A stretch of DNA of 64,000 nucleotides from Ignavibacteriales bacterium. Lineage in GTDB: Bacteria > Bacteroidota > Ignavibacteria > Ignavibacteriales > Ignavibacteriaceae. The position numbers and the translations under genes were made by a program. Location: positions 1 through 64,000 of the forward strand of contig CP054182.1 of assembly GCA_015709675.1 (NCBI GenBank). Reading direction: 5' to 3'. Each line of letters opens with the position of its first letter. The first letter of the stretch is position 1. The notes beneath the pieces are model-generated. The model searched no databases, was not told the DNA's origin, and saw only the letters and a program-made list of their open reading frames with translations. Of this stretch, positions 17,882 through 25,995 are shown one piece after another.

Positions 17882-18143
17882 CCCCTGAGCTACGCGGTCA
17901 TTTTTTCAAATTCTTTCTCTACTGACCCTCTGCTTAAAAGTCCCGACGTGTCGGGATCTACCCCTGAGCTACGCGGTCATTTTCTGTTAAAATTTTTCTT
18001 TTCCCCTGAACTTCGCGGTCATTTTTTCAAATTCTTTCTCTACTGACCCTCCGCTTAAAAGTCCCGACGTGTCGGGATCTACCCCTGAGCTCCGCGGTCA
18101 TTTTCTGTTAAAAATTTTCTTTTACCCTGAGCTACGCGGTCGT
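17882..18143. repeat. Tandem 121-bp repeat made of tRNA-Lys fragments
   Basis: Two units (17882-18002 and 18003-18123) differ at only about five positions, and the first 20 bases of a third follow (18124-18143). Each unit holds two copies of the tRNA 5' end (CCTGAGCTACGCGGTCA), an anticodon-arm fragment (CTCTGCTTAAAA), the palindrome TCCCGACGTGTCGGGA and an AT-rich spacer. On the reverse strand it lies upstream of the intact tRNA gene, so it would be the leader side. Confidence 0.85.
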
Positions 18144-18275
18144 GTTGCCGAAAGAATTCGTAAACAGATTTTAAAATTATGACTTTTTTTGCTAAAATCA
18201 AAGCCCTGGTATCTGAAAAAATACCTATATTCGAGAACGGGAATTTAACCGCTTTGGTTCCCTAAATTCCCCGAA

Positions 18276-18297
18276 TTCCGGTGACTGCACACCGGAA
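18276..18297 (+). promoter_or_regulatory. Stem-loop in the MgtE leader
   Basis: TTCCGGTG (18276-18283) pairs with CACCGGAA (18290-18297) across a six-base loop, about 50 bases upstream of the mgtE start. It lacks a T-run. I do not see the conserved core of the M-box magnesium riboswitch, so any regulatory role is a guess. Confidence 0.35.
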
Positions 18298-18350
18298 AGC
18301 TGTCCTAATTAACCATTTCTTTAATCTTGTAACCGCAAGAGGTGCAGGCA

Positions 18351-19733
18351 ATGATAGGCAACGTCATCTTCCCTGAAATCGTGAATTTAATCGAAATTCG
18401 CGATTTTGCTACTCTTAAATCAGTACTTGATGATCTCCTTCCCCAGGATATTGCCGATTTATTATCAGACATACCCACTCCGAACGAGCAGGCCGTAGTT
18501 TTCCGTCTTGTACCCAAGGATGCCGCAACCGAGATTTTTGAGTATTTAGATACCGATATTCAGCTTAACCTCCTCAAAGCACTTGGTAATGAGGAAGTCT
18601 CCGCCATTCTCAACGATATGTCAGCGGATGACCGTACCACCCTGCTTGAAGAAGTCCCTGCCTCTGTAGCAAAAGAAATTCTTCTCAAACTTTCCCCCGA
18701 TGAGAGAAAGATTGCCAAAACTCTGCTCGGCTACCCTGAGGAAAGTATCGGCCGTTTGATGACACCGGACTATGTGGCAGTCCGCTCGGACTGGACCGTC
18801 AGCCAGGTGCTTGATCATCTGAGGGATGTCGGGAAAAAAAGCGAAACACTGGATATGATCTACGTCGTAAACAGCAAAGGCATTCTTATTGACGATATCC
18901 AGATCAAAGAATTCCTCTTCGCTCCGCTGCACAGCACCGTTGAGGAACTGATGGACGGCAACTATATATATCTTTATGTGTATGATGATCAGGAAAAAGC
19001 GGTAGATACCTTTCAGCGGTATGGACTTCCGGCAATTCCCGTAACAGATAATTCCGGCATCCTTATCGGCATTGTAACCCACGATGACGTAATAAACGTT
19101 GCACAGGAAGAAGCAACTGAAGACTTTCAGAAATTCGGCGCGGTGGAAGCGCTGGATGAACCATACGCAGAAACTCCGCTGCTTGAAATGATTAAAAAAC
19201 GCGCCGGATGGCTGAGTGTACTCTTTCTGGGTGAGACTGCAACTGCCGCGGCGATGGCATTTTATGAGCATGCAATCGCTAAAGCGGTCGTGCTGACACT
19301 TTTTATTCCCCTCATTATCTCAAGCGGAGGTAACTCCGGTTCACAGGCATCAACGCTGGTAATCCGTGCACTTTCTCTGGGTGAAATAACTCTGAAGGAA
19401 TGGTGGTTTGTGATGAAACGGGAAATTATTTCCGGATTTCTTCTGGGTTTTATTCTCGCCCTGCTGGGATTTATAAAGATATATATCAGCGAGGCAAGCA
19501 CAGGCGCTTACGGTGAACACTGGGCGCTTATCGGGCTGACACTCGGTACTACTCTTATCGGCGTGGTTATGTGGGGCACCGTGGTAGGTTCAATGCTTCC
19601 TTTTATTCTGAAGCGGCTCGGATTTGACCCGGCTACTTCATCAGCGCCATTTGTTGCTACTCTGGTGGATGTGACCGGTTTGATAATTTATTTCACCTTT
19701 GCATCGCTTCTGCTGACGGGAACTCTTCTCTGA
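18351..19733 (+). CDS. mgtE: MgtE family magnesium transporter
   Basis: 460 residues from the ATG at 18351, which has an AGAGGTG ribosome-binding site eight bases upstream; a GTG at 18342 is the alternative. Domain order is standard: an MgtE N-domain of short helical repeats (about 15-120, DLLPQDIADLLSDIP), two CBS domains (about 130-250, RLMTPDYVAVRSDWTV and VTDNSGILIGIVTHDDV), then five membrane helices (about 280-460) with the conserved pore sequence FIPLIISSGGNSGSQAS. It moves Mg2+ into the cytoplasm, with the N and CBS domains as Mg2+ sensor. Convergent with the GNAT gene. Confidence 0.95.
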   Translation: MIGNVIFPEIVNLIEIRDFATLKSVLDDLLPQDIADLLSDIPTPNEQAVVFRLVPKDAATEIFEYLDTDIQLNLLKALGNEEVSAILNDMSADDRTTLLEEVPASVAKEILLKLSPDERKIAKTLLGYPEESIGRLMTPDYVAVRSDWTVSQVLDHLRDVGKKSETLDMIYVVNSKGILIDDIQIKEFLFAPLHSTVEELMDGNYIYLYVYDDQEKAVDTFQRYGLPAIPVTDNSGILIGIVTHDDVINVAQEEATEDFQKFGAVEALDEPYAETPLLEMIKKRAGWLSVLFLGETATAAAMAFYEHAIAKAVVLTLFIPLIISSGGNSGSQASTLVIRALSLGEITLKEWWFVMKREIISGFLLGFILALLGFIKIYISEASTGAYGEHWALIGLTLGTTLIGVVMWGTVVGSMLPFILKRLGFDPATSSAPFVATLVDVTGLIIYFTFASLLLTGTLL

Positions 19734-19741
19734 TAGTTATA

Positions 19742-19758
19742 TCTGATTGATAATCAGA
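19742..19758. terminator. Short hairpin between mgtE and the GNAT gene
   Basis: TCTGATT (19742-19748) pairs with AATCAGA (19752-19758) across a three-base loop, in the 20-base gap between two convergent stop codons and running into the GNAT stop. Followed by ATATTTCTT on the plus strand; a weak terminator. Confidence 0.4.
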
Positions 19759-20197
19759 GATATTTCTTCATGGCAAAATGCGGAATAGTTACTTCCGTAA
19801 ACTGATGGCCATAGACTGTATATCCCAGCTTTTCATAAAACGGAACAGCCGAATCACGGGCATGCAGCGTGACATAATGGAATCCTCTGCCTTTAGCCCA
19901 TCCTTCTGAATAGAATACAAGCGCCTTGCCAATGCCTCCTTTTTGCATTCCCGGCCATACGGCTACCTGACGCATTTTAATTTCATCGGCGGAAATAATT
20001 TTCATGAGAAGAGTGCCCGCAAGGGTCTCTCCCACAAATGCATTAAAATGAATCTCCTCTTCTTCTGCAAGGAGCTGTTCTTCAGTATAAGAGAGCCCGA
20101 GCGGTTCACGGAGAACGGCATGTCTTAATGCAACTTCACGGACATAATCTTCGGAATGATAATCAATGATTCTTACAATCAGCGGTTCATTTTCCAT
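19754..20197 (-). CDS. GNAT family N-acetyltransferase
   Basis: 147 residues from the ATG at 20197 (MENEPLIVRIIDYHSEDY); the frame extends 19 codons further but those overlap the DinB gene. Core GNAT features are visible: the strand IKMRQVAVWPGMQKGGIGKA with the acetyl-CoA pyrophosphate loop (Q-x-x-G-x-G/A type, here QKGGIGKAL), and HARDSAVPFYEKLGYTVYG, the usual C-terminal end of the domain. It transfers an acetyl group from acetyl-CoA to an unknown amine. The start overlaps the DinB stop by 11 bases, so the two genes form an operon. Confidence 0.88.
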   Translation of the reverse strand: MENEPLIVRIIDYHSEDYVREVALRHAVLREPLGLSYTEEQLLAEEEEIHFNAFVGETLAGTLLMKIISADEIKMRQVAVWPGMQKGGIGKALVFYSEGWAKGRGFHYVTLHARDSAVPFYEKLGYTVYGHQFTEVTIPHFAMKKYL

Positions 20198-20657
20198 TTT
20201 TGCGTTTCTCCTCTGCCGCGAACACAAGATAATCCAGCTTGGGTATATAGGCAAGGTGGGGCTTCAGATGCACAATGACCTGTCCGCGGTGATACGCCGC
20301 ATGCAGTGCAAGCTGTGTAAGCACTTCTGTAACTGTATAATAAAGCGGGCCGCGCGGAGTCTGCATTGCCACTGATTGAGCAAGTGCTTCCGGGTCTGAC
20401 TTCACCAGATAGTCCCTCATGGTTTCATACAGTTCCTGCTGCTTGGTCAGGAGCTGATCAGATGGCAGGACATTCCACACACTGGTTATATCAGCGCTGC
20501 CGGTAATTTTCGCCAGCCAGAACTCTTTTACACTAAGGATATGACACAGAACCGCGGATGCCCGTTCAGAGGGTCCGGCAGCACTCAGAAAGGCCTGTAT
20601 CAGCTTGTTATTGGCCCAGTTTTCATACTCATTCTGCTTCAGAAAAAACTCTCTCAA
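20187..20657 (-). CDS. DinB/YfiT-like metal-dependent protein
   Basis: 156 residues folding as a DinB four-helix bundle. The family's three metal-binding histidines are present with normal spacing: H39 (VLCHIL), H119 and H123 (LHAAYHRGQ). Members include bacillithiol- and mycothiol-dependent transferases and many of unknown activity; the thiol cofactor used here cannot be told from sequence. The gene overlaps the downstream GNAT gene by 11 bases and follows phoH after a 32-base gap, so phoH-dinB-GNAT may be one transcript. Confidence 0.85.
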   Translation of the reverse strand: MREFFLKQNEYENWANNKLIQAFLSAAGPSERASAVLCHILSVKEFWLAKITGSADITSVWNVLPSDQLLTKQQELYETMRDYLVKSDPEALAQSVAMQTPRGPLYYTVTEVLTQLALHAAYHRGQVIVHLKPHLAYIPKLDYLVFAAEEKRKNGK

Positions 20658-20689
20658 CCCGTGACCCTTTCTTATATATTATCAGCTTA

Positions 20690-22102
20690 TTACAATAAGT
20701 TGCTCGCCAGTTCCGCCAGTTCTGAGCGTTCCCCTTTTTCAAGATTCACATGCGCGTACAGTTTCTCCCCCTTGAAATGATCTATAAGATAAGACATGCC
20801 GTTTGACTGGGAATCCAGATACGGATGGTCAATCTGGTATATATCACCCGTGAAGACAATTTTTGCCCCCTCACCGGCACGTGTAATAATCGTTTTAATT
20901 TCATGCGGAGTAAGGTTCTGCGCTTCATCCACTACAAAAAATATCCTTTGCAGGCTTCTGCCCCGTATATAACTGAGCGGTTCAATCACCAGTTTTTCAT
21001 CTTTTATAAGCTGATTGATAAGAGTGTGCTGCTTGTCATCTTCCTTATACTGATCCTGAATGACCTTAAGATTATCCCACAATGGCTGCATATATGGCGC
21101 CAGTTTGCTTTCAACATCTCCCGGAAGAAAACCGATATCTTTATTGCTGAGTGGAACGACCGGGCGGGCAAGATATATCTGACGGTACTGCTTGCGTATC
21201 TGCAGGGCGCTTGCCAGAGCGAGCAGTGTTTTTCCTGTTCCCGCTTTGCCGGTTATAGTCACCAGAGGGATATTGGGGTCAGAAAGAGCATCAATGGCAA
21301 ATGCCTGTTCTGCATTCCGCGGACGGATGCCATATACGTTATTCTTATCAATACGGATGAAATTCTGCACATCAGTATCAACCCGTGCAAGTGCTGAGCG
21401 TGCCGGGCTGCGGAGAATGAAATATTTATTCCGGAGCAGTTCGGTTTTTCTTCCTTTCGGCATTGCGCTGACCGGCAGGGTAAAGGGGATCTCAAAAAGA
21501 GTGTTCAGTGCATCATCATCAAAGTCATCTATAATATCTTTGCCTGAGTAAAGCTCCTCAATACTTCTCACCCGGTCGGTGGTATAATCTTCCGCCCTCA
21601 GGGAAAGAGCTTTTGCCTTCATCCGCAGGTTAACATCCTTGCTTACCAGAATTACCGATTCCTTGTTCGGCGATTCTTTCATAATATCGTACGCAGTGCT
21701 CAGAATGCGGTGATCAGGGTTATCCTCATAGAAGAATTCCCGTATCTCCTTTAGGAGCCCTCTGGTTAAGGCGACCCGGACTTTTCCTTTTCCTTTGCCC
21801 AGTGAGACACCGCCATTAAATATTGCGTCCCCGGTTATCTCGTCAAGAGTACGGGCAAACTCCCGCGCGTTCAGATTAATCACCTGGCTGCCCCGCTTAA
21901 AGTGGTCAAGCTCCTCTATAACGGTTATTGGGATTACTATGTTATGTTCCTGAAAATGATGGATGCAGGAAGCATCATGAAGGATGACATTGGAGTCAAG
22001 GATAAAGGTTTTTACTGCTTTTGATCTTGCCACGAAAACTGCTCTCTTATTGCGGAGCGCAATATCCGCAACAACCGGCAAAATTGCAACCATGTTCACC
22101 AA
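20690..22102 (-). CDS. PIN-PhoH family ATPase
   Basis: Up to 470 residues. The N-terminal PIN domain begins about residue 31 (TFILDSNVILHDASCI) with acidic residues D36, E63-E64 and others near D156 (SKDVNLRMKA) for a metal-dependent RNase site. The PhoH ATPase domain starts near 255 with Walker A TGKAGTGKT (about 284-292) and Walker B FFVVDEAQN. PIN-PhoH proteins are ribonuclease/helicase-like enzymes that unwind or degrade RNA. The first 28 residues are not typical, so the real start may be internal; ATGs at 22102 and 22093 are the only early Met codons. First gene of a likely operon with dinB and GNAT. Confidence 0.92.
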   Translation of the reverse strand: MVNMVAILPVVADIALRNKRAVFVARSKAVKTFILDSNVILHDASCIHHFQEHNIVIPITVIEELDHFKRGSQVINLNAREFARTLDEITGDAIFNGGVSLGKGKGKVRVALTRGLLKEIREFFYEDNPDHRILSTAYDIMKESPNKESVILVSKDVNLRMKAKALSLRAEDYTTDRVRSIEELYSGKDIIDDFDDDALNTLFEIPFTLPVSAMPKGRKTELLRNKYFILRSPARSALARVDTDVQNFIRIDKNNVYGIRPRNAEQAFAIDALSDPNIPLVTITGKAGTGKTLLALASALQIRKQYRQIYLARPVVPLSNKDIGFLPGDVESKLAPYMQPLWDNLKVIQDQYKEDDKQHTLINQLIKDEKLVIEPLSYIRGRSLQRIFFVVDEAQNLTPHEIKTIITRAGEGAKIVFTGDIYQIDHPYLDSQSNGMSYLIDHFKGEKLYAHVNLEKGERSELAELASNLL

Positions 22103-22154
22103 TATTTTACCTAATGATAATATGCCTCTTGAGCAAAATCACAGGATTTGAATA

Positions 22155-22182
22155 ATTAGTAGTTAGGAATTAGTAATTAGTA
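22155..22182. repeat. Heptanucleotide repeat tract
   Basis: Four 7-base units in a row: ATTAGTA, GTTAGGA, ATTAGTA, ATTAGTA. It lies upstream of phoH and downstream of nothing on that strand, so it is the only tract of this kind not next to a stop codon. Confidence 0.6.
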
Positions 22183-22202
22183 AACAGCGATTCCGCTCAA
22201 AC

Positions 22203-22330
22203 TTTGATGGCTCTGCGCTTAAAGAGCCAAGGACAATAAGGACACCAACGACAATAACAACTGCGCGGTTTACCTCTGCAGTACCTTGCGCCTGAACTTG
22301 TTCACTCTGCGTTAAAGATTTCGTAAACAT
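22203..22330. repeat. Intergenic minisatellite-like sequence (GGACAAT / CTCTGCGTTAAA family)
   Basis: Contains AAGGACAATAAGGACACC-AACGACAATAA (22229-22256) and CTCTGCGTTAAAGATTTCG. A related block, AAAGACAATAAAGAAAGC-AACGACC, lies at 31613-31637, again near CTTTGCGG and TTTGCATTAAAAGA elements. Also holds a 7-bp hairpin, TGGCTCT/AGAGCCA (22208-22229). No gene seen. Confidence 0.45.
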
Positions 22331-22363
22331 CTGATAATGGTCTTTCCTCAGGAGGATCTAAAC

Positions 22364-22391
22364 AAAAAGCCCCGCCGGAGCGGGGCTTTTT
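22364..22391. terminator. Terminator of the hydrolase/barrel operon
   Basis: AAAAAGCCCCG (22364-22374) pairs with CGGGGCTTTTT (22381-22391) across six bases. T-runs follow on both strands. It lies nine bases past the stop of the minus-strand lipoprotein hydrolase. Confidence 0.88.
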
Positions 22392-22399
22392 GGTATATA

Positions 22400-23350
22400 T
22401 TACTTTTTTAAGAAGTCTAAAACCGCACGGGTGAATTCCGCAGGCTTTTCAATCTGCAGCATATGTCCGCATTCAGGTATCTCATAAAGTTCACAATCGG
22501 GAATTCTCCTCTGCCCCTCTTTGAATACATCAGCGGTAAAGCCGGGGTTCAGATAGGGGTTCGGAATCAGCCCGTCGTTTTCGCCATAGACAATCAGGGT
22601 TTTTACTGAAATCTGCTCCAGTTTACCTGAAGTCGGTTCATCAAGCATGGCATTCACACAGCGGACAACCGTATAAGCAAACTCATCAAAGTCTTTACTC
22701 TTAGCTGTTCTTGCGCGCTCTTCTACCATCCACTCCAGGTCATCACGCCAGTTATAAAAGTTATTGCTCAGATTACGGCGGATGCCTTCTTCTGTGGTTG
22801 CTTTCACAAACGGAACTGAGAAAACCGAACGAAGCCAGTCCCCCTCTCCCTTCTGGAAAGGCTCAATGCCAGCCGGTGAAGCGAGAATCAGTTTGTCGAG
22901 CATCTCAGGGTACTTCAGCGAGAAATGAATACCTATCTGCCCTCCCATAGAGTGTCCGACATAATAGACTTTATCGAGCTTCAGTTCCTTAAGGAGTTTG
23001 TATATAACATCAGCATAAAAAGTCAGGGAGTATTTATAACTTTTTTTATCTGACTTTCCGTATCCCGGAAGATCAACCGCGATAACACGGTAGTCCTTTG
23101 AGAGTTCATCAATCGTATATCGCCAGAATCCCGCGTTGCTGGCAAGTCCGTGAACCAGGACTATAGTCTTCGGACCGTTACCCTGGTCTATATAAGCGAC
23201 TTTCGGATTTTCCAGCGCTTTCTTAACCGGGTATCCGTAATCCACATCTTCAAATTCAAGGACAGGAGCATTGGTATATAAATACCCTCCTGAACATCCT
23301 GTGAGTGTCATAAGTACCACACTTACTGCAATTGCTAATTTCAATTTCAT
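22400..23350 (-). CDS. Alpha/beta-hydrolase lipoprotein
   Basis: 316 residues. The signal peptide ends in a lipobox (LTGC, lipidated C19), so the protein is membrane-anchored outside the cytoplasm. The hydrolase fold is complete: oxyanion strand VLVHGLASNAGFW, nucleophile S134 in GHSMGG, a likely acid in YGENDGLIP and the catalytic His in CGHMLQIEKP near the end. This makes an esterase or lipase-type enzyme of unknown substrate. It follows the outer-membrane barrel gene after 16 bases, so they are probably co-transcribed and may handle the same substrate. A terminator follows. Confidence 0.88.
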   Translation of the reverse strand: MKLKLAIAVSVVLMTLTGCSGGYLYTNAPVLEFEDVDYGYPVKKALENPKVAYIDQGNGPKTIVLVHGLASNAGFWRYTIDELSKDYRVIAVDLPGYGKSDKKSYKYSLTFYADVIYKLLKELKLDKVYYVGHSMGGQIGIHFSLKYPEMLDKLILASPAGIEPFQKGEGDWLRSVFSVPFVKATTEEGIRRNLSNNFYNWRDDLEWMVEERARTAKSKDFDEFAYTVVRCVNAMLDEPTSGKLEQISVKTLIVYGENDGLIPNPYLNPGFTADVFKEGQRRIPDCELYEIPECGHMLQIEKPAEFTRAVLDFLKK

Positions 23351-23366
23351 AGTTTCTTCTCCTTCT

Positions 23367-24929
23367 CTAAAACATCAGCCAGCTAAGGGTGGTGAATAAA
23401 ACCCACGGATCTTTGGGCCTGACGCGGTCGTAAGTAGCTGTGGGAGCGTTATAGAAATCACCCAGCTGCAGGTATGCCGCACTGACGCCAAGGGTGAGGA
23501 AGACTTTTATATTATACTTAAACTCCGCGTTCAGCTCCTGACCAATAAATGAAGTTCCTCCTGCCGGAGTAACATTTGAAATTGCAAACGCATATCCTGC
23601 CTTGAAAGACATCTTGTTTGGAACCAGATCCTTTGAGTAATTAAAGAATCCTGCGGTAACACCGTAACCCAGATTGGATATATCATGCACGGCAGAGTAA
23701 TATCTGTTAATCACCTGCGGATCAGGGAAAAGAAGAAACGCGCGGTGGGCTGAATAGATGCCTACCGGTGAGCCATAGACATTCCCTGTAATAACACTGT
23801 TCAGAGTTCCGTCTGAAATACCGTTCTCATCTCCGGTTGAAAAAAGAACCTCAGCGCTCAGCTTATCGTTTGCTGTCATGCCGTATTTATACTGAACTGC
23901 TGCATTAGCCGCCAGACCGAAGATGGTGCCATAGGAGCCAAAATCATTACTGTTAATAGAACTGACGGTATCAAGGGTGCCGTAATTTGTCATAACATAA
24001 GCATCCGCCTGCCATCTGCCTGCAAGAAAGTCCCGGTTATAAGCAGTTCTGAGACCGGTCCAGAAAATATCAGCTTCATATTTATTATTTGCAACCGGAA
24101 GAAAAATGCGGGTTGCACCGTTATACTCAGCAAGAGCGCTGTTAAGCCCCTGCCCGAGAACGGAAATACCTCCGAAGCCCTTGCCCCGGTCGTAGGCATA
24201 CCAAAAATCCGCACCCACTTCCACCAGAGGCGCAACACGTGATTCAAGATCAAGCATCCAGAGAGCCACATCATCATCACGGCGGACTTCATTTTCCCAT
24301 AACTGGAAATATCCGATTCTTCCTTTTGTTACAGGAGAAAGATTTGCAAAGAGACTCACGCCTACTGCCTGAGTGCCCCAGTAAGAAAGTTTATATGAAC
24401 TGTTCTGAAAATAACTGAGCGTATTTACGTTCGGGTCGCGCGCATTGTCAAAGAGCCTCTGCATGCCTATCACCAGATTCCAGTCGGCTGAGTCGGGATG
24501 TATATCCACGTTAGCCATGAGTGTCTGCATATTTATCTGACCGCCGTTAATAGCTCCGCCGCGGTTGTTTCCCACTCCGTATGCCTGGTCGCCCCAGGTG
24601 TAATCAATCTTAAACAGTCCTCTGAAGGTTGCATATCCGTCAAGAATCTTGGGCTTATATACAAAGAGGGGAACAAAGCGCTGTTCAAGATAGACTGCGG
24701 TCTGGGGTATGGTGTTGGTGGAATTCTGACCGAATAGGCGGCCGATTACCTGTCCCTGTAATATATCATTGGTCGGGCTGACGTTAGAGCCCGTCCATCT
24801 GGTAAAAGAATAACCGATGAACTGCAGTTCACCGGGAACGGGGTCGCTGACCCGCTCTGTCTCCTGAGCATAAAGCTGAGGCAGCAGGAGGAGTATCAGC
24901 AGTAGCGCTGAAAGCTGAAGTCTGTTCAT
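23367..24929 (-). CDS. Outer-membrane beta-barrel protein, possible porin
   Basis: 520 residues with a signal peptide (MNRLQLSALLLILLLLPQLYAQ). The rest is rich in alternating aromatic strands (YATFRGLFKIDYTW, ADFWYAYDRG, QADAYVMTNYGTL, SFKAGYAFAIS) and ends in an aromatic residue (LFTTLSWLMF), the hallmark of BAM-inserted barrels. Length and strand density fit a 16-18 stranded porin, in the style of alginate-export or phosphate-selective families, but I cannot assign one. It is upstream of, and 16 bases from, a lipoprotein hydrolase gene. No TonB plug is present. Confidence 0.75.
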   Translation of the reverse strand: MNRLQLSALLLILLLLPQLYAQETERVSDPVPGELQFIGYSFTRWTGSNVSPTNDILQGQVIGRLFGQNSTNTIPQTAVYLEQRFVPLFVYKPKILDGYATFRGLFKIDYTWGDQAYGVGNNRGGAINGGQINMQTLMANVDIHPDSADWNLVIGMQRLFDNARDPNVNTLSYFQNSSYKLSYWGTQAVGVSLFANLSPVTKGRIGYFQLWENEVRRDDDVALWMLDLESRVAPLVEVGADFWYAYDRGKGFGGISVLGQGLNSALAEYNGATRIFLPVANNKYEADIFWTGLRTAYNRDFLAGRWQADAYVMTNYGTLDTVSSINSNDFGSYGTIFGLAANAAVQYKYGMTANDKLSAEVLFSTGDENGISDGTLNSVITGNVYGSPVGIYSAHRAFLLFPDPQVINRYYSAVHDISNLGYGVTAGFFNYSKDLVPNKMSFKAGYAFAISNVTPAGGTSFIGQELNAEFKYNIKVFLTLGVSAAYLQLGDFYNAPTATYDRVRPKDPWVLFTTLSWLMF

Positions 24930-24982
24930 GGAGTCTCCGGTTAATATAATATATATTTATCTGTTCTCAGAGGAAAACAGAA

Positions 24983-25008
24983 ACGGAGGCGGTTTGCACC
25001 GCCCCCGT
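24983..25008 (-). terminator. Hairpin terminator of the lipoprotein gene
   Basis: GGCGGT (24988-24993) pairs with ACCGCC (24998-25003), extended outward by four pairs past one A-C mismatch. On the reverse strand it is followed by TTTCTGTTTTCC. It lies 30 bases past the stop at 25038. Confidence 0.7.
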
Positions 25009-25037
25009 CCTGACAACAAGGTTCTTATTTTTTGTTG

Positions 25038-25970
25038 TTAGTTTGTGGCAACAAATTTCTGAATCCAGGTGGCACCCAGCGGAAAGCTGTTATAAGAAGT
25101 GCTGCCGAATCCGCCTGATACGGTCGGTGCGCCGAAACCGGGGATAGCTGGTGTGGTCTGCACTACTTCATATGTAAGCACTCCTTTTGCAGTAACCTGA
25201 TAAATACCGGTTGATGTTACTGAAGTCGGAGTTGTCTGATTGAGCACGATATTACGGATGGTTGTGCCTGAAGCAGCGGTGGTGGTGAAGGTACCTGTAT
25301 AGGTAACAGCAACATTTGCACTGTCAGTAGCAACAACGGTATAGGTGTTGTTTGCATTAAAGGTTGCAGTGATAGATTTGGTCTTCAGGGTAGCTTTGAG
25401 TCCTGGTGCAACAAAATCACCTTCAGAAAGCCATGAACCAACGATTGGCTCGCTTGCAGGAACAGGCTTTACATAGCCCTGAATCCAGGTCTGTCCGAGC
25501 GCAATGTTGTTATATTTGGTGCTTCCAAATCCTTCTGAAGCAACAGGAGCGGTGAATCCCGGAATTGCCGGAGTTGTCTGAACAACTTCATACTTCATGT
25601 GCCCTTTGGCATTAACTTCATATATACCGGTTGAGGTAACTGAAGTCGGGACGGTCTGATTCAGCACGATATTACGGATGGTTGTGCCTGTCGCAGCGGA
25701 AGTTGTATAGGTACCGCTATAGGTAACGGATGTATTTGTGCTGTCGGTGGCTACAACCTGATAGGTGTTGTTAGAATTGAATGTTGCTACAATCTTTTTG
25801 GTTTTAAGAGTTGCAATAAGACCAGGAGCAACATCAATATTTTCGGAATTCCAGGTGCCTACCATTGGTTCAGCAGGAGGAGTTACCGGAGGATTGGTGC
25901 CGTTGTCATCTTTATCACAAGCGGCAAAAAGGAACGGAAGAAGAACAAGAACATAGAGAAGGCGTTTCAT
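25038..25970 (-). CDS. Lipoprotein with two tandem lipocalin-like domains
   Basis: 310 residues; lipobox FAAC with C18, then a Pro/Asn-rich linker. Two copies of a domain of about 132 residues follow (about 36-167 and 175-310), each starting V-G-(T/S)-W, then APGL-ATLKTK, ATFN-NNTY, GTTIRNIVLNQT, PTSVTSTGIY and EVVQTTPAIPG, and ending T-W-I-Q. The copies share most residues, and parts of the DNA are near identical, so the duplication is recent or homogenised. The pattern resembles lipocalin-like domains of Bacteroidota lipoproteins. The gene starts 25 bases after the acyl-CoA synthetase stop, so it may belong to that operon. Ligand unknown. Confidence 0.8.
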   Translation of the reverse strand: MKRLLYVLVLLPFLFAACDKDDNGTNPPVTPPAEPMVGTWNSENIDVAPGLIATLKTKKIVATFNSNNTYQVVATDSTNTSVTYSGTYTTSAATGTTIRNIVLNQTVPTSVTSTGIYEVNAKGHMKYEVVQTTPAIPGFTAPVASEGFGSTKYNNIALGQTWIQGYVKPVPASEPIVGSWLSEGDFVAPGLKATLKTKSITATFNANNTYTVVATDSANVAVTYTGTFTTTAASGTTIRNIVLNQTTPTSVTSTGIYQVTAKGVLTYEVVQTTPAIPGFGAPTVSGGFGSTSYNSFPLGATWIQKFVATN

Positions 25971-25995
25971 TATGAACCTCTGTTAGTTTAGTGAG

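Noticed and set aside
17443-18143. CRISPR array
   Set aside because: Repeat spacing is irregular, units derive from tRNA-Lys and its terminator, and no unique spacers or cas genes are present.
18150-18350. M-box magnesium riboswitch before mgtE
   Set aside because: Only one simple stem-loop is visible; the conserved M-box core was not found.
18621-19271. 216-codon minus-strand open frame inside mgtE
   Set aside because: Shadow of a complete MgtE protein; Cys/His/Phe-rich composition typical of antisense frames.
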